A stretch of 64,000 nucleotides of DNA from Pythium myriotylum (taxonomy: Eukaryota; Oomycota; Peronosporomycetes; Pythiales; Pythiaceae). The notes beneath the pieces are model-generated. The model ran no database searches and was not told the origin of the DNA. It was given only the letters and a program-made list of their open reading frames with translations. A program made the position numbers and the translations under genes. The stretch is taken from assembly GCA_023091665.1 (NCBI GenBank), contig JALJCQ010000001.1, forward strand, positions 496,001 to 560,000. The letters are read 5' to 3'. The stretch's first letter is position 1, and every line of letters starts with the position of its first letter. Shown piece after piece: positions 56,616-64,000 of the stretch.

Positions 56616-57453
56616 TCAAAATCCGGGTTTTTACACGTATGTGGATGAAAACAGCTGTTTCGTTCAGCGTGAGGGCCACGAGTGCACAGGCGTGGCTATG
56701 AGTGAAGTGTGCGAACCTCTGGAACACGAGAGTACCGGTAAAACCGGTTTCGCCTCCACGACTTCGATCTGAAAGAATCCCGCACAGACAGCTTGTGGCG
56801 GACATCGGACAAAGAGGGAAGGCACAACCAGTGCAAAGGAAGTGATACATTGCGGATGCAGAGCTCCGCCGAAACACCGAGCATCCGCCTTGGAATGAAG
56901 TTCGAGTCAGGCAAGAGTCTGGTTGACTCGTCCTCCTCGGTCGCGATGGGAATATGCGTAATGTTCGCATTGCCACTGCTCTCGTTCCTAGCGAAAATGA
57001 GCAGGACTATGTGTGGTTCTTCTCCACTTGTCTCGAAGCTGGTGTGAACTTATCGGTGCCGGTCATGTCCGACAGGAATGGTGGCCTCATCGCTGCTGCT
57101 CGAGTTCTCTCGATCGATCTACACTACTGCACACTGCATCTCATTCGCAATATCCGTTCGCAGTTCCCACGTTTCGACCAACATGGCGAAAGAATTGTCT
57201 GGGAGCTGCAAGAGGCAATCGAAGAGTCCAAGTACAATTCCAGTTTGGTGAGACTCGAAATTCATCTTGATCGGGCAGAAGAGCAGCCAGCGAAGCAATA
57301 CCTTCGTGTCACCACCGCGGTGTGCAACATTCATCTTGGTGCAGGGGTGTCTGGGAATTGGCTAAGTTCGTAGCCACGCCTGTGCACTCGTGGCCCTCAC
57401 GCTGAACGAAACAGCTGTTTTCATCCACATACGTGTAAAAACCCTCAAAATCC
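56616..57453 (+). mobile_element. Mutator-like element (MULE), internally deleted, with target duplication
   Basis: The element occupies 56625-57444 (820 bp) and is bounded by perfect 74-bp terminal inverted repeats (56625-56698 and 57371-57444), beginning GGGTTTTTACACGTATGTGG. A perfect 9-bp direct repeat TCAAAATCC flanks it at 56616-56624 and 57445-57453, the target-duplication length of Mutator transposons. Inside, a frame of about 140 codons encodes part of a MULE transposase (see separate entry). Too short to be autonomous. Confidence 0.92.
56954..57373 (+). pseudogene. Partial MULE transposase
   Basis: 139 codons reading RNVRIATALVPSENEQDYVW, then VPVMSDRNGGLIAAA and HYCTLHLIRNI. This is the DDE-region pattern of Mutator-type transposases (MULE domain): a catalytic Asp in MSDRNGG and the downstream Cys/His segment. 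The N-terminal DNA-binding part and the distal catalytic residue are missing, and the frame ends at the right inverted repeat. A remnant carried by a non-autonomous element. Confidence 0.8.
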
Positions 57454-58641
57454 CAGATGGCGTGTCAAGCGTGACCGAAACACTGCACGATGTACCGTGC
57501 TTTGCCGATTAGAATTCTCGCATTGGTGTTGCTGGTCACCGACGACTTTTACACCATTTCCTGGCCAAAGTGGGATTAGTTTGCAACCAAAGCGGGATTT
57601 TGAGGTTAAACCAAAGTTGAGGTTCTTAAGCAAAGCGGGATTTTATTGCAAGCAAAGCGGGACTAGTTTCGTACTTAGCAAGCATTTGCCTGTAGTGTGA
57701 TTGACGCCTGTCAAAACAGCCCAAACGGTCGAACCGAGCCTACCCAAAAAATTCAGGTTGGAGCGGACGCCGCTAAAGCAGCGGAAGCACTCGCCGGAAG
57801 AGCGCGCTTGTGTTTCCGACGCCTACGACAACGACCGGGTGTGGCTGGCCGCTAGCTCTCTGACCTGGGACGGTGACTCACTCGATCCCAAGCAACACTC
57901 TCTACAAACTCCACACCAATATGAAGTGCGCCAGGTGACTGGCGCAGGATATGAAATGCCTTGGACTCTGAGGGACCCAGAATCCTCAGCAGGGGCTTTG
58001 ATAGGAGTTCGACTCCTCTTTCCACACGTACGCCGCAAGAGTCCACTAGTCAACCAGCCAGACTTACGAGCAATATCCACTGGGGCACACTGACGCTAAT
58101 GCAGGCTTACCTGGTGTCGTTGCCACGCGTCCTTCCTGGAGCTCGAGCCGATGACTTGGGAAGTTGACGGTGAAAAGCGAAGTCTCTTAGAGGCAGCGAG
58201 TCTGCACCTACTTCTGTGACTAGATCTGGGAACTACCTACTTTTAGGAATCCGGCGCTGGATAGCCGTTTTCGAGGTCAGTGCTGGGTATGGTACCCAGT
58301 GCCAGGTGATTGGCACACTGTGCCGTGGCTACTGCCACCTCAGCAACCACCGATTATACTCAAAGCGACTGGATCTACTCCTGTCCGTCGCGGCCAGGTC
58401 CGGCCAGCGGCTCGGGTTTCCCTAGGGGGCTGGTCTTCAACGGCCGGATGGGGGGGGGGGGGTGACCTCGTGAGAACTGGGCACTTCTTCACACAAGCGC
58501 GCCGACTCGCCGACTCCCTCGGGATCCGCGGCTGGAGTTACCACCCTCCTGCAGCCAATATATGGTAGACGCAGCAACCAACCTCGCCATGGATACCCCC
58601 ACCAATAGTGAGACACACTACCTGGCTGGATATGGTGGTCA

Positions 58642-58684
58642 AGATCTCCCGGCATGAGTGCTACCATAGCACTCCGGGAGATCT
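58642..58684. repeat. Inverted repeat (nested hairpin)
   Basis: Perfect 11-bp arms AGATCTCCCGG / CCGGGAGATCT at 58642-58652 and 58674-58684. Inside is a second 6-bp stem AGTGCT / AGCACT, giving a two-tier hairpin. Confidence 0.75.
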
Positions 58685-58766
58685 CGATCACTGGAGAGAA
58701 GGACTTAATAAAAGTTGCGAAAGCCGGTTATACGTTTCTAGATAGGCAAACCGTTTGACCTTTATT

Positions 58767-58832
58767 GACCAAAAAACAATATACCAGACTACCCACCAGG
58801 CGGTGGGTAGTCTGGTATATTGTTTTTTGGTC
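58767..58832. repeat. Perfect 31-bp inverted repeat with 4-nt loop
   Basis: Arms 58767-58797 and 58802-58832 are exact reverse complements, beginning GACCAAAAAACAATATACCA and separated only by AGGC. As DNA it forms a long cruciform; as RNA a near-perfect hairpin. Confidence 0.95.
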
Positions 58833-59029
58833 TATCGTCCACCGTTTTTTACATGAGTGGCGGGCTTCGGCTCGTTCCAGAAATTTTCTGCTTCCCACGA
58901 GGATCCCTGTCGATGGTGTAGCGATTGTGGTAAAGCGGCCGAGAATTTTAGGGCACTAGACCGAGGTGATAGGCAGAGACTCTGGGTAGTACCGTAGGAG
59001 GCTCCAGACTAACCCATACTATTACTATA

Positions 59030-59072
59030 CTCGGTATCAGCCGCCGGTATTACCGGCGGAACCGATACTGAG
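59030..59072. repeat. Two-tier inverted repeat
   Basis: An inner perfect stem CCGCCGGTA / TACCGGCGG is flanked by an outer 9-bp stem CTCGGTATC / GATACTGAG with one mismatch. Confidence 0.7.
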
Positions 59073-60700
59073 ACGATTGTGCCATCCCATAGCCGATTGG
59101 CTAAAATGGGGGTCGATTGCGTAGCCGAAAGCCGCAGTCATCACCTGAATACAAGGGGGATGATCGGCAGGATACTGGTTGAATCGGCAGAAAAAGGGCA
59201 TGTATTCAGCAGTAGTAATGGGTGTAGAGCCGGTAGCGAACTTAGGGCAGCCGAACTTAGCGTAGGGGTAGTTAGATCAGCTGATGAGACCAAGGTAATA
59301 GACTTCCACTTTCACCGCCAAGCCCGCAAGCAAGCCGCGTCGTCTTGGCAAGGAACGTCGCATCAAGGCTCGCCGTCACCAACAGGAGGTGACGTTAAAG
59401 AAGACCCCGGTGGAACCTGGCTATTGCTGTCAGGGGAAGCCGACGACTCTCAAGCGGCCGACTTGAAGCGCTGGGGCAAGACCGCCAGCGGCGTTGGCTG
59501 CATCAAGGACAAGGACACTCGTGTGCGCCGGTGGGATCGTCCCCCCGCCACGACAAGGCAAGGTTACGGTCTCTAGTGCTGGGCACTAGCAGATCTTACG
59601 CCCCAAGGAAGCCGCAGCCGTCTCATCGGCTGCGCACAAGTACTCCGAGCCCCTGCGTGTTGAGCAGGCGTGTTTCTCGGCCCGGTACGACCCCCGGCCC
59701 AACTCTGCGAGACGGTCTCCTCGCGGAGCTCAGCTGGCCGACCCCAGAGGCTTCACGACCCTCTGGCTTCCCCTCCCCCGACTTCGGTACCAGAGCGCCC
59801 ACGGTTCACCCCCACAGCGACTTTCGTGGGGTGTAACGTCTGTTGGTAGCTCACTAGCACCAAGAATCTGAAGGCCTGTTGGCGAGTGGTCAGCTGTCAC
59901 AAGCAGTCGCTGTGCAGTGATTTTGCTGACCCACTCTACCACACGATTTTGGCGTCTGGGCGACACAGCTAAGGGCCATCTTCCATATAAGCAGCTCACT
60001 GGCCATGATATGGCAACAAAGAACAACAAAAAGCGTCACATCTACGACGTCCCCCAATGCGTACGCATGAGACGGACGTGACGGTTACGTCCCAGCACCT
60101 GGGACGTGGCCCAGAGGCTGGGTCGTCATTGAGGTCCTGACGGCCTGGTACTGTCGGTTCCAGGGATAAGCACGCTGCTGAGATATCCAGCCTGTGAGGT
60201 CATAAAAACTTTGGATGGGATGGGGTGAAATCAGAAACTACTCAGTTATGTTCGGGTGCTGTGAGAGAAAGATCCGTTTGGGGAAGGATGTAGGAGGTTG
60301 GTTGAAAAATTTGTTCGGTTACCTGTTCGAACAGTCCGTCAAATCCATAGACTACAAATGGTTCGTCGAGAACAGGCCATTCGTGTGCTCCCAAGACTGC
60401 GCCGCGAGGGCACACCACCCGCGAAGTGGTCAGGTGCCCGTAGTGGAAGACCACGCCGCTCGGTAGGCCGAGGCGGACCCGCCTCCGCGTCTCAGGGAAA
60501 CGACAATTCCCAGTAGACGCGGGGCAGTCTGCTGGGGCGATCACCCCTCGCTCCGCGAGGTCGAACACGACATCATCGCAGGGCAGACCGCCCCTTAGAG
60601 AAGATCTCTTCTCGGCAGCTGACAAACAACGTGTCAGTGGCGAACTCATCGTCGTCACTGTAGCGGGGTACACAAGTTATACTTGCAGTTGCATAGGTAG

Positions 60701-60961
60701 TGTGGTTACATAATTAGGGTGGTCCACTTAGGGGAAAAGTTACCCTAAGTAGTGACTCAGGTTTATCAGATTTCAGTAGGTAATATCCCCGGTTTATTTA
60801 CCAGGGATATAGGGTTCTAGGGTTAATCCTCAGAGAGGATTAATATATGGCAGTTCGCCTTTTGCCAAGTCTTTGGCGCTCGTCGACAGGGGTCGACTCG
60901 GAGCGGCTGCTCTCGCTTCCTCCAAGCGAAGTGCTGTGTAGTGGTCACGTGGACCGCTACA
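60701..60961 (+). mobile_element. 5' long terminal repeat of a retrotransposon
   Basis: Starts TGTGGTTACATAATTAGG and ends GGACCGCTACA, so it has the TG...CA ends of an LTR. It is followed two bases later by TGGTAGCA (60964 onward), complementary to the 3' end expected of initiator-methionine tRNA, a common LTR primer. A TATA-like AATATATGG lies near 60838. A gag frame starts 40 bp downstream. No 3' LTR in the window. Boundaries are approximate. Confidence 0.65.
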
Positions 60962-61000
60962 CTTGGTAGCACTTGTCGTCAATCCGACACCGACATCGCC

Positions 61001-61708
61001 ATGTCCGAAGCTTCCGACTTCGCGATGGCGTCACGCCATCCGACGCTGTCGCGTCAAGACCATCAGTATCTGGATGACGCCCAGTGGGCCTATCTCCAGA
61101 AGATGGAGGCCATCAATGGCCGAGCAAGCATCAACGAGCTGCTTCAACGCGGCTCTGGCGAAGTCCTCGCTCACATCGCGCGATTCCGCGACTATGAGAT
61201 TGCTCTGGAGCAACACGTGCTCGACGTTGTTACGTCTCGCGTCGCCGCAGCTCAAGCGACTCAGGCTGCGACGGTGGCTCCCACCATCAGCTATGTGCCC
61301 TCTCCGGCACCCCCGGAAGGCCCGAAGCCCGTTCGAGTCACGGTCTCCCAGTACTCTGGGGCTGAAGGCGAGAACCTCGTCTTTTGGCAGCGCGAGGTCG
61401 AGCTCGCAATGGCGGCAGGTCGTATCCGCGACGAACGTCAGAAGGTGACCTACGCGATATCCAACATGAAGGATCGCGCCAAGGTCTGGGCCTTGACTTG
61501 TGAGACTTCACAGCCCGGATTCTTCCGCGATTGGCCATCACTCGCCGATGCCATGAAGCTGATGTTTCAGCCGCCGAACGTGGCGCACCGCCAGCGCGCG
61601 GCATTCCTTGCCTATCGCCAAGGCAATCGCGACCTGCGCTCCTTTGTGCAGGAGTTGCGACAACTCCGTACCAACATGGCCGCGAATACTCTCGCCGAAG
61701 ACTCAACA
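61001..61708 (+). pseudogene. Truncated retrotransposon gag
   Basis: 236 codons from MSEASDFAMASRHP. The region SQYSGAEGENLVFWQREVEL, then AMAAGRIRDERQKVTYAISN, AKVWALTCETSQPGFF and AFLAYRQGNRDLRSFVQELR is the Gag capsid pattern of Ty3/gypsy-type elements. The frame runs directly into the CA-rich tandem repeat at about 61702 and there is no zinc knuckle, protease or reverse transcriptase. The element is cut off by the repeat array. Confidence 0.8.
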
Positions 61709-62383
61709 GCACCCACACACACGCACACCGCACACCCCACGCACCCCACACACCCGTGCCTGCCACCTCCGTCTCGCCGTGAAGCCCTCGCACCTCCTCA
61801 CCTCGCTCGCCCCCCTTCGTCGCGCTTCGCCTCCCTCCGCCTCCCTTCACACCCCGAGTAGCCTCTCGTACTGTATCCCCGGCTCGACGACACCGCCATC
61901 CCCACCACCACCACTGATAGCTGATAGTAGCGTCAGCATCAACATCGTCAGCGTTGCACCGTGCTCACCGCCTCGTGTGCGACCTGCACGAATACCACCA
62001 CTGATAGTAGTGTCAGCATCAACATCGTCAGCGTTGCACCGTACTCACCGCGTCGTGTGCGACCTGCACGAATCAACTCGAACCTCCGGCACTGCTAATC
62101 ACCACTAACCACCGCCACGGGCTCTCCTGCCTCTTCAGCTTGTGCTGCCTGTGCTGCCTGTTTCTTTCTCCATTATCTTCATCCGCATCCGCATTCGCAT
62201 TCACCTGCGTCCCCATGCTCATTGGAGGATTGAACCACTATACATACAAGTTGCCGGTCATCGTCCAGCGCCCTCATGTCCCCACGCCAACGTGCCAATG
62301 GAGGACCAACGAACGTGTCAACAAACGTGTCAACGAACGTGAACGTGTCAACGCAGAACCCAGAACCCTCAGGGCACAGCACG

Positions 62384-62520
62384 CACACAGCACACAGCAC
62401 ACGCGAGGCGCACACAGCACACAGCACACAGCACACGCAAGGCGCACACAGCACACAGCACACAGCACACAGCGCACAGCACGCAGCACAGCACCCGACC
62501 ACCCGACCAACCAACCATAA
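62384..62520. repeat. CACAG-rich minisatellite
   Basis: Degenerate repeats of CACACAG/CACAGCA with GCGAGGCG-type spacers, inside the 1.5-kb unit; repeated at about 63886-64000. Confidence 0.8.
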
Positions 62521-62652
62521 GTACATGGTGGTGGCCTCCTTGCTCGAGAGGTCCATTGTCGTGAAGGAGATAGGGGATCCGAGACCCGGGACGCAGGGGC
62601 GGGTGGTCATCAGATGCGCCGGCGCTGCCGCGGTCCAAGACCCAAGACGGCC

Positions 62653-62739
62653 GGCCAAGCCAGATGGCCAAGCCAGATGGCCAAGCCAGACGGCCAAGCC
62701 AGACGGCCAAGCCAGACGGCCAAGCCAGACGGCCAAGAC
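62653..62739. repeat. 13-bp minisatellite
   Basis: Six to seven copies of GGCCAAGCCAGAC/T in tandem, followed by a partial copy. Open in several frames, but no gene is implied. Confidence 0.9.
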
Positions 62740-62799
62740 GCACGAGAGAGCGCGTAGGTCGTCGTCACGGCTCCGGGAGTGTTAGCGCGTTGCAGGGTG

Positions 62800-62976
62800 G
62801 TTGTTGGTCGTAGCTGTGCGTTTTTTGTGGTGTTCGTGGCGTTTGCAGTGTTTGTGGTGTTTGAGGTGTGTTGTTGTTGTTGTGGTTTGTGTGTGTTATG
62901 GTGTGCGTGTCGTTTTGTGCGTGGGTTTTAGTGTGTGTTGTTTGTGATGTGTTTTGTGTGGGGTAGGTGTGTTAAT
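62800..62976. other. GT-rich stretch upstream of the tRNA gene
   Basis: About 175 bp made almost entirely of G and T on the plus strand (TGTTG, GTGTG, GTTTTGTG blocks), directly upstream of the tRNA. It contrasts with the CA-rich plus strand of the rest of the unit, producing a strong strand-composition switch. No gene. Confidence 0.8.
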
Positions 62977-63056
62977 GGTCAGTTGGCCGAGCGGTCTAAG
63001 GCGCCAGTTTAAGGCACTGGTCTGAAAGGGCGTGGGTTCGAATCCCACACTGGCCA
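62977..63056 (+). tRNA. tRNA-Leu (anticodon AAG)
   Basis: 80 nt. Acceptor stem GGTCAGT / ACTGGCC with one G-U pair, discriminator A. D arm with A-box TTGGCCGAGCGG. Anticodon stem CCAGT / ACTGG with 7-nt loop TTAAGGC, giving anticodon AAG at 63011-63013. Long variable arm typical of Leu. T arm GTGGG-TTCGAAT-CCCAC containing the B-box. No intron, CCA not encoded. It lies within the 1.5-kb tandem repeat; T-runs of the downstream microsatellite could end transcription. Confidence 0.95.
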
Positions 63057-63061
63057 TTCTC

Positions 63062-63121
<60 letters not shown>

Positions 63122-63123
63122 TT
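63057..63123. repeat. (CTTT)n microsatellite
   Basis: About 15 units of CTTT immediately after the tRNA gene, ending in TTTT at about 63120, which may act as a Pol III terminator. Confidence 0.95.
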
Positions 63124-64000
63124 CCCTCGCCTTGCCTCCCAGCCAACTCGATCCTTTCCGTCATTTCCCATCAACACAACGCAAGCCCGACCCCAGACCT
63201 GCACTCAACACCACCCACACACACGCACACCGCACACCCCACGCACCCCACACACCCGTGCCTGCCACCTCCGTCTCGCCGTGAAGCCCTCGCACCTCCT
63301 CACCTCGCTCGCCCTCCTTCGTCGCGCTTCGCCTCCCTCCGCCTCCCTTCACACCCCGAGTAGCCTCTCGTACTGTATCCCCGGCTCGACGACACCGCCA
63401 TCCCCACCACCACCACTGATAGCTGATAGTAGCGTCAGCATCAACATCGTCAGCGTTGCACCGTGCTCACCGCCTCGTGTGCGACCTGCACGAATACCAC
63501 CACTGATAGTAGTGTCAGCATCAACATCGTCAGCGTTGCACCGTACTCACCGCGTCGTGTGCGACCTGCACGAATCAACTCGAACCTCCGGCACTGCTAA
63601 TCACCACTAACCACCGCCACGGGCTCTCCTGCCTCTTCAGCTTGTGCTGCCTGTGCTGCCTGTTTCTTTCTCCATTATCTTCATCCGCATCCGCATTCGC
63701 ATTCACCTGCGTCCCCATGCTCATTGGAGGATTGAACCACTATACATACAAGTTGCCGGTCATCGTCCAGCGCCCTCATGTCCCCACGCCAACGTGCCAA
63801 TGGAGGACCAACGAACGTGTCAACAAACGTGTCAACGAACGTGAACGTGTCAACGCAGAACCCAGAACCCTCAGGGCACAGCACGCACACAGCACACAGC
63901 ACACGCGAGGCGCACACAGCACACAGCACACAGCACACGCAAGGCGCACACAGCACACAGCACACAGCACACAGCGCACAGCACGCAGCACAGCACCCGA

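Larger units (their letters stand above)
57454..60700. other. Repeat-derived, hairpin-rich interval without a convincing gene
   Basis: 3.2 kb between the Mutator-like element and an LTR. Open frames of 100-165 codons occur on both strands (for example 59079-59576 plus, 60242-60673 minus) but no domain can be recognised. At least three strong inverted repeats occur between 58642 and 59072, with smaller ones near 59573-59640. A degenerate AAAGCGGGATT repeat lies at 57565-57673 and a G13 homopolymer near 58448. Composition suggests old or unfamiliar mobile DNA. Confidence 0.55.
61702..64000. repeat. 1,502-bp tandem repeat containing a tRNA gene
   Basis: Sequence from 61702 recurs from 63204 with a constant offset of 1,502 bp up to the window edge. 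About 796 bp can be compared, and I find two differences (61709 and 61813). The complete unit 61702-63203 holds a CA/CAC-rich part, a 13-bp minisatellite, a GT-rich stretch, a tRNA-Leu gene and a CTTT microsatellite. The second unit is cut by the end of the window. Confidence 0.9.

Noticed and set aside
59391..59414. A DVKEDPGG stretch resembling the 2A ribosome-skipping motif
   Set aside because: The consensus needs D-V/I-E-x-N-P-G-P. Three required positions differ (K for E, D for N, G for the final P), and the frame has no recognisable protein around it.
61702..62520. CA-rich repeats as telomeric or subtelomeric sequence
   Set aside because: No TTTAGGG-type telomere units are present, and the sequence recurs with its tRNA as a 1.5-kb unit.
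1..64000. CRISPR arrays, bacterial operons or ribosomal RNA genes
   Set aside because: No regularly spaced short repeats with unique spacers, no rRNA-like sequence, and introns throughout show a nuclear eukaryotic genome.

Overview
The window is nuclear DNA from an oomycete, most likely of the Pythium/Phytophthora group. Supporting this are short GT-AG introns (mostly 60-95 nt), very GC-rich coding sequence, START-FYVE proteins, a phenylalanine hydroxylase, long TRAF-zinc-finger/ankyrin proteins, and a broken Crinkler-type effector gene whose N-terminus has an LYLAR motif. No species is claimed.

Region 1 (1-32 kb) is gene dense. In order it holds a beclin/Atg6 gene, a 2,661-residue ankyrin/TRAF-zinc-finger protein, a CDC14-like phosphatase with Ser in place of the catalytic Cys, thymidylate kinase, a small helical protein (possibly BORC-like), a TFIIS-N/ankyrin protein, about 2.7 kb of gene-poor DNA with a possible LTR remnant, a START-FYVE-FIST fusion, homoserine kinase, DNA topoisomerase IB, a MAPEG/microsomal GST, a seven-exon protein with a thioredoxin-like segment, and a membrane-anchored cyclic-nucleotide phosphodiesterase.

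Region 2 (32-56 kb) starts with a START protein carrying a degenerate FYVE finger. Next comes a family of TMEM135-like membrane genes: one minus-strand gene, one pseudogene fragment and two plus-strand genes that share an 851-bp almost identical tract. Also here are a broken Crinkler gene, a head-to-head pair of secreted DsbA-like paralogues, a KEX1-like serine carboxypeptidase, an ERK7/8-like MAP kinase, RAD23, phenylalanine hydroxylase, a coiled-coil protein and a GPT2/SCT1-like membrane protein.

Region 3 (56.6-64 kb) is repeat-rich. It contains an 820-bp Mutator-like element with 74-bp perfect terminal inverted repeats and a 9-bp target duplication, about 3 kb of hairpin-rich DNA without a convincing gene, a 5' LTR plus truncated gag of a retrotransposon, and the start of a 1,502-bp tandem repeat whose complete unit carries a tRNA-Leu(AAG) gene.

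Many genes are divergently paired. Two of the shared upstream regions (homoserine kinase/topoisomerase I and RAD23/phenylalanine hydroxylase) carry dense clusters of the same CGGGT(T)/(A)ACCCG motif. Exon coordinates were derived by reading splice sites and checking that exon lengths sum to whole codons; they have not been tested against transcripts.
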